Below, one piece after another: positions 36,842 to 46,925 of a stretch of 64,000 nucleotides of DNA (position 1 is its first letter; each line of letters begins with the position of its first letter). The notes beneath the pieces were generated by a model. That model was not told the origin of the DNA. It ran no database searches and was given only the letters and a program-made list of their open reading frames with translations. The translations under genes and the position numbers were made by a program. Source of the DNA: Nannocystis sp. RBIL2 (lineage in GTDB: Bacteria > Myxococcota_A > Polyangia > Nannocystales > Nannocystaceae); the NCBI RefSeq assembly GCF_026626745.1, contig NZ_JAPNJW010000002.1:248001-312000 (forward strand). The letters run 5' to 3'.

Positions 36842-37191
36842 GGGATTGTCCGGTTGAGGCCAGCTGGGCGACCAGGACGGAGGCGCGGGGTGCCGCATGT
36901 CGCGACCCGCAGGACGCGGGCGCTGGCGCGGCGGAAGGCCGTTCCGGGCCTGGACGCAATGGGGCAGATAGCACAGTCGCACGGCGTTGGCTCCGTCAAA
37001 GCGCGGTCTGCGGTCGTGTGCATGCGCAAGCGCCAGCGCACCGCGCGGACCGCCGACGACGGCCGTCACGGCCGGCCGCAGCCGCGGACCTGTCGGCACC
37101 GCAAAACGGGCGCGCAGCGGCGAAAATTGGCCGACTCCGCGCGAGGACATATGGCCATGGCAACTCGGCAAGCGCCGGAGGCCGTCGGCCG
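36842..37191. other. sdh upstream region, 350 bp
   Basis: Holds the presumed sdhCAB promoter. A TTGACG word (minus strand) near 36996 and the nearby TGTGCTATCT are candidates, but the spacing is too long to call. A lone GAGGACATAT word occurs at 37143. No gene seen. Confidence 0.4.
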
Positions 37192-38226
37192 TCAGTGGAC
37201 GCGGATGCGCTCGGCCGGGGTCCAGCTCAGCTCGAAGTGGCCGAGCATGACCGGCTCGTTGTGGCGGAGCCGGACGACGCTGTGCGACGGGCCCTCGGTC
37301 TCGTGGCCCGGGCGCACGCCGTTGGTGCTGGCGAGGTCGTAGACGAGGAGGGAGTTGGGGCCCTCCTCGGTGACGAGCGCGTGGACGCGGGACAGGTTGC
37401 GGCCCGAGCCCGCGAGCGAACAGCGGTCGCTGTAGCGGCCGATCAGGAGGCCGCGCTGCAGCTGCTCGCTGTCGACCTCGAGCTCGCGCGAGGCCTCGGC
37501 GCCGCGCTGGGACTTCGACTTCAGCGAGCGCAGGCGCAAGATGCCGCGCGGTTGCGGACGGGCCTCGACGTCGATCGGCCGGTAGCCGCCAAGCTGGGCG
37601 ACGCTGGGCTCGGCCATCGCCGAGATGGCGAGGCGGATGCCGCCGCCGTCGCGGTCGATGCCGGTGAGGCGCTGAAAGGCCTGGTCGGTGTTGCCCTCGA
37701 GCAGCGACAGCCCCGCAGGGCCGCCAGGCAGTACGACGAGGCCGGTGCGCCCGAACGACAGCGCGACGTGTCCGAGCGCGGAGAAGCCGGGCACGCGCTT
37801 GCCGTCGGCGAGGACGATGCCGGCGCGGCCGCCGAGGTCATAGCCCCGCAGACGCAGAGCGCCCTGGCCCGGCCACGCGGTGAGCAGGATATGGCGCAGG
37901 CTGACGCGTGAGTCGTGCGGGATCGATAGGGTACAGCGGTTGTGACGGCCGAATACGAGGGCGTAAGGTAGGCTCTCGGGCCGGCGGATGGCGCGTTGGC
38001 CGACCGGGAAGCCGAGCTCGTTGGTGACGACCACCAGGGTGTCACCGGTCGGCGTGCTGCGGACCATCTCGGCGACCACCCCGCGAGCCCGCCCGAACAC
38101 GTCGATGAGGTCGATCGGCCGCGTGTCGCCGCGCAGATCGGCGTCGATATCGCGATCACTCTCGTCGTCGTCCGCGGCCAGGGGGCTCATCGCGCGGTCG
38201 TACGGGTCGGGCCGTTTGCTGCTCAC
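37192..38226 (-). CDS. Protein with two FHA-like domains
   Basis: 344 aa. The first FHA-like module (about 60-170) has FGRHNRCTLSIPHDSRVSLRH but a degenerate end. The second (about 250-340) has the full motif set: GRYSDRC, SRVHALV and ASTNG, ending in an FHA-like beta strand. No kinase or transmembrane segment is visible. Tandem FHA proteins usually bridge phosphorylated partners. GTG 38226 is taken as the start; ATG 38190 is an alternative twelve codons in, and neither has a clear Shine-Dalgarno. Confidence 0.82.
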   Translation of the reverse strand: MSSKRPDPYDRAMSPLAADDDESDRDIDADLRGDTRPIDLIDVFGRARGVVAEMVRSTPTGDTLVVVTNELGFPVGQRAIRRPESLPYALVFGRHNRCTLSIPHDSRVSLRHILLTAWPGQGALRLRGYDLGGRAGIVLADGKRVPGFSALGHVALSFGRTGLVVLPGGPAGLSLLEGNTDQAFQRLTGIDRDGGGIRLAISAMAEPSVAQLGGYRPIDVEARPQPRGILRLRSLKSKSQRGAEASRELEVDSEQLQRGLLIGRYSDRCSLAGSGRNLSRVHALVTEEGPNSLLVYDLASTNGVRPGHETEGPSHSVVRLRHNEPVMLGHFELSWTPAERIRVH

Positions 38227-38438
38227 GGACCAGCAGCGTAAGCGACGGTGGCCGCGAGCGCTATGCAAATTGTCTCCGCCGGGCGGCTCAGGGCGCCTGG
38301 CGGCGCGGGCCTGGGGGCGGAAACAGCCGAGCGGGCGAGGCCCGCGACGAGGGTCCGAGGTGCGCCGGCTCCGACGCCCGTGGCCCCACAATTCTCACGT
38401 CCCGCGACGGTTTATGCGCCCGATTCAGGAGCGCCGTC

Positions 38439-38472
38439 CAGACCTGTCCCAAGGGACGATCGAGAGGTCTGG
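38439..38472. repeat. ACCTGTCC-family hairpin in the atp upstream region
   Basis: CCAGACCT (38439-38446) pairs with AGGTCTGG (38465-38472) and encloses GTCCC-AA-GGGAC. The 506-bp gap 38227-38732 otherwise holds the promoter at 38536 and an apparently untranslated leader. Confidence 0.65.
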
Positions 38473-38535
38473 GGATGGCCCCAGGGCGGTGTGCAAGGCC
38501 CTGCGACACGGCGCTCGCATGTGAGCTCGCGTCCG

Positions 38536-38564
38536 TTGACCACCCGCATTTCGCGTGGTAGATG
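38536..38564 (+). promoter_or_regulatory. Promoter for the ATP synthase operon
   Basis: TTGACC (38536-38541), 17-bp spacer, TAGATG (38559-38564). It implies a leader of about 160 nt before the b' subunit gene. Confidence 0.5.
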
Positions 38565-38732
38565 CCCGCCGCTTCTCGGATCTGCCAGCGCGCTCGTCAA
38601 AGCCGCCGGATTCTCTCGGGCCGAAGGACTTGCGGCCCCCCCGGTGGCCCCGACAGCGCCAGTGCCAGCGCAAAGCATCGCTCCGCCAGCCTCACGGCCC
38701 GCGGGCGGCCCCCCGAACAAGCTCACGGCCCC

Positions 38733-39194
38733 ATGCACGCACCTCTCTTCGCCGCAGCAGCCGCTCCCGTCGTCGACATCGACGGCACGTTCTTCATCCA
38801 GGCGGGCATCTTTCTCCTGTTGATGGCGATCCTCTATCCGCTGCTGTTCAAGCCGTGGCTCGCCACGCAGGCGCGGCGCGAGCAGGCGATCACCGGTACG
38901 ACGGCGGCGGCGACGGATCTCCGCGCCCGGGCCGACGAAGAGGGTCGCCGCTACGACACCCGCCTGGCCGAGGCCCGCGCCCGCGCCGCCGGGATCCGCT
39001 CTGAGGCCGTGAAGGGCAGCGAGGGGGAGCGTCAGCGCCAGCTCGCCGAGGCGCGCGCCGCCTCGGGCAACGAGTCCGAGGCCCTGCGCGAGCGCCTGAA
39101 CCGCGAGGCCGAGGAGGCCCGCGCCACTCTGGCGACGCGGGTCGAGGATCTGGCCCAGGATATCGCCACCAAGTTGCTCGGGAGGACGGTGTGA
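38733..39194 (+). CDS. ATP synthase subunit b' (second peripheral-stalk b)
   Basis: 153 aa. One membrane segment near the N terminus (FFIQAGIFLLLMAILYPLLF) is followed by a long charged coiled coil (ARREQAI..., EARARAAGIRSEAV..., RLNREAEEARATLATRVEDL). This matches F0 b/b' subunits, which dimerise as the stator. It overlaps the next b gene by four bases (GTGA), so the pair b'-b forms the heterodimer seen in phototrophs and many delta-proteobacteria. ATG 38733 is chosen because the frame upstream lacks similarity. Subunits a and c are not encoded nearby. Confidence 0.88.
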   Translation: MHAPLFAAAAAPVVDIDGTFFIQAGIFLLLMAILYPLLFKPWLATQARREQAITGTTAAATDLRARADEEGRRYDTRLAEARARAAGIRSEAVKGSEGERQRQLAEARAASGNESEALRERLNREAEEARATLATRVEDLAQDIATKLLGRTV

Positions 39195-39895
39195 CCGTGC
39201 GTCGCGCGCTTCATCAAATCCATGCGCTCACCAGCCTCGCCATTGGCTCGTTCATCTGTCTGATCGGGCAGGTGGCGTCGGCCTCGCCCGCCGGCCACGA
39301 GCCGGTCGGTCACGAGGCCGCCGAGGCCGCCGCCGAGGCCGTGCACGCCGTCGAGCACGGGGCCCACCACGCCGGCATCACCTGGTTCAACTGGCCCAAC
39401 GCCGCGGATCACCGCATCGGCCTGGTGTACCTGCTGATCAACTTCCTGGTGCTGGCGTTCCTGCTGCACCGGCTGATCATCCGCAAGCTGGTGGCCGACA
39501 ACGCGGCGCGCCACGACGCGATCAAGACCCAGGTCACGGCGGCGCAGCAGGCGATGTCCGAGGCCGAGTCGGTGCTCTCGGAGTACAAGCGGCGGGTCGA
39601 CCGCCTCGACCAGGAGACGCGCGAGATCCTCGAGCAGGCCCGCGTCGGCGCCGAGACCGACCGCCAGCGGCTCATGACCGAGGCGCGCGCCGAGGTCGAG
39701 CGCTTCAAGGCGCAGGCGATCGCGGCGGCGCAGCGCGAGGTCGCGGTGCGCAAGCAGGCGGTCGAGAACGAGGTCCTCGACCGCGCGATCGCCCGGGCCG
39801 AAGAGATTCTGCGCACTCGCTTCACCGACGCCGACCAGGCCCGACTGGTCGACGACTACGCGGTCGAGGTCGTGAACGGCCGCCCGGCCGCGTGA
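39191..39895 (+). CDS. atpF: ATP synthase subunit b with extra N-terminal hydrophobic segment
   Basis: 234 aa. Residues 8-35 form a signal-like hydrophobic segment (ALTSLAIGSFICLIGQVASA), then a His/Glu/Ala-rich stretch (GHEPVGHEAAEAAAEAVHAV), then the true b-type anchor (RIGLVYLLINFLVLAFLLHR) and a long coiled coil through QAVENEVLDRAIARAEEIL. Peripheral-stalk b subunits normally have a single anchor and about 160 aa, so the lead of about 75 aa is an addition; it may be a cleaved signal peptide plus a periplasmic segment. GTG 39191 overlaps the b' stop. Confidence 0.88.
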   Translation: MTVRRALHQIHALTSLAIGSFICLIGQVASASPAGHEPVGHEAAEAAAEAVHAVEHGAHHAGITWFNWPNAADHRIGLVYLLINFLVLAFLLHRLIIRKLVADNAARHDAIKTQVTAAQQAMSEAESVLSEYKRRVDRLDQETREILEQARVGAETDRQRLMTEARAEVERFKAQAIAAAQREVAVRKQAVENEVLDRAIARAEEILRTRFTDADQARLVDDYAVEVVNGRPAA

Positions 39896-39953
39896 CCGGC
39901 CCATTTCTCGGCCTCCGGGCCCCGACACCGAAACCACTCCAGGACGAGCTCTC

Positions 39954-40505
39954 ATGATCCCCGGCAGCCTTGCCCGTCGTTACGCCCGCGCGCTCCTCCA
40001 GCTCGCGGACACGCCGATCCAGCGCGAGATCTTCGGCCGCGACATCGCCAGCTTCGTCCGTGTCGCCGCGACCAACGAGCTCGGCAAGCCGTCGCTGCTG
40101 ACGGTGCTCGAGTCCGGCGCGTACCCGGTGCCCGAGCGCCACGCGGTGCTGCAGAAGGTGCTCGAGCGCATGTCGCTCGACGCGACCGTCACCAAGTTCC
40201 TGCTGTTCGTGTTCGATCGCGGCCGGATCGCCGGCGTGACGCAGATCGCTCACCAGTACGCCGAGATGTCGGACGCGCTGTCCGGCCGCGTGCACGCCAA
40301 GCTGACCTCGGCGCGGCCGCTCCCGACCGACGCGGTCAACAAGATCAAGGCGGCGCTCGAGCGCGCCACCGGCAAGACCATCCTCCTCGAGTCCGCCGTC
40401 GACCCCGAGCTCATCGGCGGCGTCGTCACCCAGGTCGGCAGCGTCGTCTACGACGGCAGCCTGAAGACCCAGCTCGGCAACCTTCGCACCTCTCTCCGCG
40501 GCTAG
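39954..40505 (+). CDS. atpH: ATP synthase subunit delta
   Basis: 183 aa, usual length. Helical N-terminal domain typical of OSCP/delta (SLARRYARALLQLAD), with the C-terminal signature DPELIGGVVTQVGSVVYDGS that contacts the stator. It links F1 alpha to the b/b' stalk. The gap to atpA is 80 bases and carries no obvious terminator, so the genes are co-transcribed. Confidence 0.94.
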   Translation: MIPGSLARRYARALLQLADTPIQREIFGRDIASFVRVAATNELGKPSLLTVLESGAYPVPERHAVLQKVLERMSLDATVTKFLLFVFDRGRIAGVTQIAHQYAEMSDALSGRVHAKLTSARPLPTDAVNKIKAALERATGKTILLESAVDPELIGGVVTQVGSVVYDGSLKTQLGNLRTSLRG

Positions 40506-40585
40506 CCTCCGGCTTCTCCGCGACACCGTCACCCCATCGATCCCAACTTCAGGTCCAGCCGCCCGGCGGACCGCGCGAGCGCACC

Positions 40586-42124
<1,539 letters not shown>

Positions 42125-42125
42125 C

Positions 42126-43052
42126 ATGGCCAACCTGAAGGAGATCCGGAACCGGATCACGTCGGTCAAGAACACGCGCAAGATCACCTCGGCGATGAGC
42201 CGAATCGCCGCGGCGCGCCTGGTGAAGGCGCAGCAGGCGGCGATGGGGGCGCGGCCGTACGGCGAGCGCCTCGATCAGGTGGTCGGCTCGCTGGTCGCCA
42301 GCCTCGGCAGCGGCGAGGGCGAGGGCGAGGCCGGAGAGGCCGGCGCGGCGCATCCGCTGCTGCTGAAGCGCAGCGGCAACGGTCGCGTGGTGATCGTCCA
42401 CATCACCGCGGACCGCGGCCTGGCGGGCGGCTTCAACGCCAACCTCAACCGCGCGGTCGGCAACTTCATCCGCAAGGAGCGCGAGGCCGGCAACGACGTC
42501 GTGCTGCTGACGGTGGGCAAGAAGGGCCGCAGCTTCTTCCAGCACAGCGGGCAGCGGCTCGTCCGTCACCACGACGCGCCGACCCTCGGCGACCTCGTCG
42601 TCAAGGCGAAGATGGTCGCGGCCGAGGTCATGGCCATGTTCACCGGCGGCAAGGAGGGCGGCGACACCGAGCTGCCGCAGGTCGACCGGGTGTACTTCGC
42701 GTACAACTACTTCAAGAACGTGCTGACGCAGCAGCCGAAGATCGAGGTGCTGCTGCCGTTCGAGTCGCGCGAGGTCGTCAACGACGAGCGCGTGCTGCCG
42801 GTGCTCGAGCCCGGGCGCGACGCGCTGCTCGGGCACTTGCTGCCGATCGCCGTCGAGTCGCGGCTGCAGCAGGCGTTCTTCAACTCGATCGCCGGCGAGA
42901 TCGCCGCCCGTCGCACCGCGATGGACTCGGCGTCCGACAACGCGACCCAGCTCATCCGCGAGCTGACGCTGTTCTACAACCGCGAGCGCCAGGCCGCGAT
43001 CACCAAGGAACTCATGGAGATCATCGGCGGCGCCGAGGCCCTCAAGGGCTAG
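42126..43052 (+). CDS. atpG: ATP synthase subunit gamma
   Basis: 308 aa. Central rotor shaft. N-terminal coiled coil MANLKEIRNRITSVKNTRKI and C-terminal ELTLFYNRERQAAITKELME are diagnostic. A Glu/Gly/Ala-rich insert (GSGEGEGEAGEAGAA, about 60-75) follows the first helix, and ITADRGLAGGFNANL is conserved. ATG 42126 follows the atpA stop by one base. Confidence 0.96.
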   Translation: MANLKEIRNRITSVKNTRKITSAMSRIAAARLVKAQQAAMGARPYGERLDQVVGSLVASLGSGEGEGEAGEAGAAHPLLLKRSGNGRVVIVHITADRGLAGGFNANLNRAVGNFIRKEREAGNDVVLLTVGKKGRSFFQHSGQRLVRHHDAPTLGDLVVKAKMVAAEVMAMFTGGKEGGDTELPQVDRVYFAYNYFKNVLTQQPKIEVLLPFESREVVNDERVLPVLEPGRDALLGHLLPIAVESRLQQAFFNSIAGEIAARRTAMDSASDNATQLIRELTLFYNRERQAAITKELMEIIGGAEALKG

Positions 43053-43127
43053 ACGGGCCAGCCGGCCCGAGCGCCTCTCGAATTTCCGCCAGTCTTCTCG
43101 GCCCGCCGGGCCGCCTTTCGGAGCACC

Positions 43128-44753
43128 ATGTCGAATCTGCCGCCTCCGCCGTCCAACCCGCCGTCCAACCCCCTGGGTAAGGGCAGCATCTTCAACACTC
43201 CCGCGTCCTTCCTCGGCGGCGCCAAGCCGGCGAGCGGCACCCCGCCGCAGAGCGCGACGCCCGGCGTCAACACCGGCAAGATCACGCAGGTCATCGGCCC
43301 CGTGGTCGACGTCGAGTTCTCCGGCTCGCTGCCCGAGGTGTTCACCGCGCTGAAGGTGACCAACCCGCGCATCAACGACGTGGTCGACAACCTGACCCTC
43401 GAGGTCGCGCAGCACCTCGGCGAGCGCACGGTGCGTGCGATCGCCATGGACACCACCGACGGCCTCGTCCGCGGCATGGAAGTCCGCGACACCGGCAAGC
43501 CGATCATGATGCCGGTCGGCAAGGGCGTGCTGGGCCGCATCATGAACGTCACCGGCGACCCGGTCGACGAGCAGGGCGCGATCGAGGCGACGGAGTTCCG
43601 CCCGATCCACCGCCACGCCCCGCCGTTCACCGAACAGAGCACCAAGGCCGAGATCCTGGTCACCGGCATCAAGGTCATCGACCTGCTCGCGCCCTACCGC
43701 CGCGGCGGCAAGATCGGCCTGTTCGGCGGCGCCGGCGTCGGCAAGACGGTGCTCCTGATGGAGCTCATCAACAACGTCGGCAAGAAGTTCGGCGGCTACT
43801 CGGTGTTCGCCGGCGTCGGCGAGCGCACCCGCGAGGGCAACGACCTGTACTTCGAGATGATGGAGTCCGACGTCATCAAGGCCGACTGGGACCACAAGAC
43901 CCGCAAGGTCCACAAGGTCGACAGCGAGCACAGCAAGGTGGCGCTGGTCTACGGTCAGATGAATGAGCCCCCGGGCGCCCGCGCTCGCGTGGCCCTCAGC
44001 GCCCTGGCCCAGGCGGAGTACTTCCGCGACGAGATGGGCCAGGACCTGATGCTCTTCATCGACAACATCTTCCGCTTCACGCAGGCGGGCTCCGAGGTGT
44101 CGGCGCTCCTCGGTCGTATCCCCAGCGCGGTCGGTTACCAGCCGACGCTGGCGACCGAGATGGGCGGCCTCCAGGAGCGCATCACGACGACCAGCAAGGG
44201 CTCGATCACCTCGGTGCAGGCGATCTACGTGCCCGCCGACGACCTCACCGACCCGGCGCCGGCGACCGCGTTCATCCACCTCGACGCGACCACGGTGCTC
44301 AGCCGCGCGCTGACCGAGATCGGCATCTACCCGGCCGTCGACCCGCTCGACTCGACGAGCACGATCCTCACCCCCGAGGTCGTCGGCAAGGAGCACTACG
44401 AGACCGCGCGCAAGGTCCAGCAGATCCTCCAGAAGTACAAGGAGCTGCAGGACATCATCAAGATCCTCGGCATGGACGAGCTCTCGGAAGAGGACAAGCT
44501 CACCGTCGCCCGCGCGCGCAAGATCCAGAAGTTCCTCAGCCAGCAGTTCGACGTCGCCAAGGTGTTCACCGGCAACGACGGCGTCCAGGTCGAGCTCGCC
44601 GACACGATCCAGAGCTTCCGCGAGATCGTCGAGGGCAAGCACGACAGCCTGCCCGAGGACGCGTTCTACATGGTCGGCGGCATCGCCGACGCGATCGCCA
44701 AGGCCAAGCGCCTGGCGGACGAAGAGGCCAAGAAGGCCAAGGCCGCCGGCTGA
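43128..44753 (+). CDS. atpD: ATP synthase subunit beta with Pro-rich N-terminal extension
   Basis: 541 aa. Catalytic F1 subunit: P-loop GGAGVGKT, ERTREGNDLYFEM, MNEPPGARARV, DNIFRFTQAGSEVSALLGR and the C-terminal DELSEEDKLTVARARK are all present. Residues 1-47 form an extra lead (SNLPPPPSNPPSNPLGKGS...), Pro/Ser-rich and unrelated to the beta barrel that starts at GKITQVIGPVVDVEF. Family members are usually 460-480 aa. The extension is in frame with the only ATG near the gap from atpG, and its function is unknown. Confidence 0.96.
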   Translation: MSNLPPPPSNPPSNPLGKGSIFNTPASFLGGAKPASGTPPQSATPGVNTGKITQVIGPVVDVEFSGSLPEVFTALKVTNPRINDVVDNLTLEVAQHLGERTVRAIAMDTTDGLVRGMEVRDTGKPIMMPVGKGVLGRIMNVTGDPVDEQGAIEATEFRPIHRHAPPFTEQSTKAEILVTGIKVIDLLAPYRRGGKIGLFGGAGVGKTVLLMELINNVGKKFGGYSVFAGVGERTREGNDLYFEMMESDVIKADWDHKTRKVHKVDSEHSKVALVYGQMNEPPGARARVALSALAQAEYFRDEMGQDLMLFIDNIFRFTQAGSEVSALLGRIPSAVGYQPTLATEMGGLQERITTTSKGSITSVQAIYVPADDLTDPAPATAFIHLDATTVLSRALTEIGIYPAVDPLDSTSTILTPEVVGKEHYETARKVQQILQKYKELQDIIKILGMDELSEEDKLTVARARKIQKFLSQQFDVAKVFTGNDGVQVELADTIQSFREIVEGKHDSLPEDAFYMVGGIADAIAKAKRLADEEAKKAKAAG

Positions 44754-44773
44754 GCCGGGAGTAACCCACCACC

Positions 44774-45193
44774 ATGGCCGAGACCACGATTCAGCTCGAC
44801 ATCCTCACGCCGCTGGGCCCCAAGCGCCACGGCGTGGTGGTCCCCGGGGTCGAAGTCCCCGGCCTCCTCGGCGAGCTCGGCGTCCTGCCCGAGCACGTCC
44901 CGTTCATCACGCCCGTCGTCCCCGGCGTGGTCCGCTTCCGCGACGGCGGAGAGTCGGTCCGGATCGCCGTCGGCGCCGGCTTCCTCGAGGTCACCCGCGA
45001 CAACCGCGTGGTCATCCTCGTCGAGCGCGCGCTCGAGGTGTCCGAGATCGACGCGAACAAGGCCCGCGAGGACCTCAAGCGCGTCCAGGCCGACCTGTCG
45101 CACGACCTCGGCTCGATCGACGCGGCAGAGCACCGCAAGCTCGTCACCGAGCAAGGCTGGCTCGAGGCCCAGATCCGCGCGACCCAGCCCTGA
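44774..45193 (+). CDS. atpC: ATP synthase subunit epsilon
   Basis: 139 aa. Beta-sandwich domain (IQLDILTPLGPKRHGVVVPG to GAGFLEVTRDNRVVILVE) followed by the helical hairpin that can lock the rotor. The usual family length and position close the operon. An intrinsic terminator follows at 45212. Confidence 0.95.
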   Translation: MAETTIQLDILTPLGPKRHGVVVPGVEVPGLLGELGVLPEHVPFITPVVPGVVRFRDGGESVRIAVGAGFLEVTRDNRVVILVERALEVSEIDANKAREDLKRVQADLSHDLGSIDAAEHRKLVTEQGWLEAQIRATQP

Positions 45194-45211
45194 AGGCCCA
45201 CGAGGCGAACG

Positions 45212-45255
45212 AAGAGACCGCGCGCGAGGCGACTCGCCGCGGTCTCTTTGCTTTT
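45212..45255 (+). terminator. Intrinsic terminator of the atp operon
   Basis: Perfect 11-bp stem AAGAGACCGCG (45212-45222) with 45238-45248, followed by TTTGCTTTT. Confidence 0.9.
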
Positions 45256-45770
45256 CGGGCTCGCGGGCAGTCGCGGGGAGGGGCCGAGCGAGTCTCGCGG
45301 CTCGCCGTCGGCGGTGCGAGGGAAGTTCCGGCTGCTCTCCGTCAGCAACGCGATCGACGTCACCGTGAGTCCGCCCGACCAGCCGCTCGACGGGCGCGAG
45401 CTGGTCGAGCGCAGCGCGGCTTCGTCGACGATCTCGACGCTCCTCGTCCTGCGCCCTCGGCCGATGACACCGACAGCGTTCCGCGAGCAGGAGCGCCTCG
45501 GGCAAAGCGAGCGCCCGGTCACCGCCGGTCATGCGCCCGGGGCGATGAGATCGATGGCGACGAGCCGGCGCGCGCAGGCTCGCTTCGGGAGGGACTCAGA
45601 CAGCCTGCGAGCTCAAGGCACACGGCCCGCGTCCTGCGGTCCATGGCGGGCCATCCGTGGCTGCCAGCGTGATGCCGGACCTCGTGGGCGGCCGTCGGAA
45701 GGGCGCGGGAGGACGGCGACGCCGCGGCCCGCCGGGGCGAGCACGAGCGAGCCCCCGCAAGACCTTTTAG
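45256..45770. other. About 515 bp with no supported gene
   Basis: Open frames on both strands here are Arg/Ser/Pro-rich with no recognisable start, signal peptide or domain. It is bounded by the atp terminator and a CAGGT array. It may hold decayed coding sequence, but nothing could be identified. Confidence 0.45.
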
Positions 45771-45847
45771 ACAGGTCCTCGGGGGCAGGTTCGTTGCGAC
45801 AGGTGCGAAAGAACAGGTCCGTGGGAGCAGGTCCCACGGGACAGGTC
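45771..45847. repeat. Six-copy CAGGT array with exact 14-bp period
   Basis: CAGGT occurs at 45772, 45786, 45800, 45814, 45828 and 45842, each preceded by A or G. The eight bases between hexamers are not conserved. The array ends within the stop codon of the next gene (minus strand) and lies between converging genes. RCAGGT is the half-site of the ACCTGTCC-type palindromes elsewhere. Confidence 0.8.
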
Positions 45848-46835
45848 ACTGCAGCACGGCCGGCGAGGCCTCGACGACCGGAGCCGGGGCGCGGCGGACG
45901 CTGCGCGCGGGGGCGACGCGCTCGGGCACGTCGACGAGCCCGCGCAGGAGCTCCTGGACCAGCGCCTCGTAGCGCAGGCCGGCGGCGCGGGCGACCCGGG
46001 CGACCACGCCGGCGCGGCGCAGGTCGGGGCAGGGCTCGGCCTCGAGGATGACCTCGTTGTGGCGCGGGTGGACCAGGATGTCGACGCGCGCGGCCCCGCG
46101 GACCAGGCCGAGAGCGCGGGTGGCGTGCTCGGCGAGGTTGCCGATGCCCTTGAGCTGGCTGCGGGTGAGGCCGGGTGGGCAGGTCATGGCGCGGATCTGC
46201 GCCAGATCGTCGGCCTCGCGCACGACCTCCATTGCGCCCAGGACCTTGCCGTGCAGTAGCACGACCTGGACTTCGCGGCCCAGGACGGCCCGCTCCAGCA
46301 GGAATTCGCCCCCGCCGTCGGCGGCCTCGGTGGCACCCGCGACGGCGTCGGCGTCGGTCAGCAGACGCACCCCGGCCGCGTGACTGCCGCGACGGGGCTT
46401 GAGGACGCAGGGCCAGCCGAGCAGGCCGAGGTCGTGGCGGCTGGGCGGCTGAGCGCCGCCGAGGGCCAGCGTGGTGGGGACCGGGAGGCTGTGATAGGCC
46501 AAGATCTGGCGCGCCCGCAGCTTGTCGTAGGCGAGGCCGGCGGTCTGCGCCGAGGGGCCGACGAACGGGATCTTGCGCAGCTCGAGCAGGGCCTGGATCC
46601 GGCCGAGCCCGCCGGCGAGGCCGTGGGCGGCGAGCAAGCAGGCGCGCAGGCGGGTCCGCCGCAGGGTGACGTCGAGCGCGTCGTCGGCGGCCAGCGAGAC
46701 GGGCACGAGGCCGAGCCGGCCCAGCGCTTCCGCAAGATCGCTGCCACTTTCGCGGTCGATTTGGCTATCATTGTCCGCGCCCACCGAGCGAGCGGTGGCG
46801 GTCGAGATCAGGACGCCGACGTTGTGCGCACGCAT
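45846..46835 (-). CDS. ATP-grasp protein resembling D-Ala-D-Ala ligase, active-site region altered
   Basis: 329 aa. Similar in layout to Ddl: GPSAQTAGLAYDKLRARQIL aligns with the Ddl lid start, WPCVLKPRRGSHAAGVRL with the ATP-binding Lys region, and EFLLERAVLGREVQVVLL with the loop before the metal site. Ddl proteins then have an E-[IV]-N-T-x-P-G metal motif; this protein reads ILEAEPCPDLRRA, so the Asn, Thr and Gly are missing. It may ligate other amino acids or act in peptidoglycan or peptide metabolism. Alternative: a degenerate Ddl. It faces the HARE-HTH gene across a 90-bp divergent gap. Confidence 0.72.
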   Translation of the reverse strand: MRAHNVGVLISTATARSVGADNDSQIDRESGSDLAEALGRLGLVPVSLAADDALDVTLRRTRLRACLLAAHGLAGGLGRIQALLELRKIPFVGPSAQTAGLAYDKLRARQILAYHSLPVPTTLALGGAQPPSRHDLGLLGWPCVLKPRRGSHAAGVRLLTDADAVAGATEAADGGGEFLLERAVLGREVQVVLLHGKVLGAMEVVREADDLAQIRAMTCPPGLTRSQLKGIGNLAEHATRALGLVRGAARVDILVHPRHNEVILEAEPCPDLRRAGVVARVARAAGLRYEALVQELLRGLVDVPERVAPARSVRRAPAPVVEASPAVLQ

Positions 46836-46925
46836 GTCGTCCGCGGCTAGCAGACTCCGACCTCGTCACGCAAATTTTCTGCACAACTCTCCGTCGCCGT
46901 CGCCCGGCGCGCCGCAGTCGTACAC

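Noticed and set aside
45248..46051. Plus-strand frame after the atp terminator
   Set aside because: No start signal or recognisable domain. The amino-acid content (Arg/Pro/Gly/Ser) is that of non-coding high-GC DNA, and its 3' part is antisense to the ATP-grasp gene.
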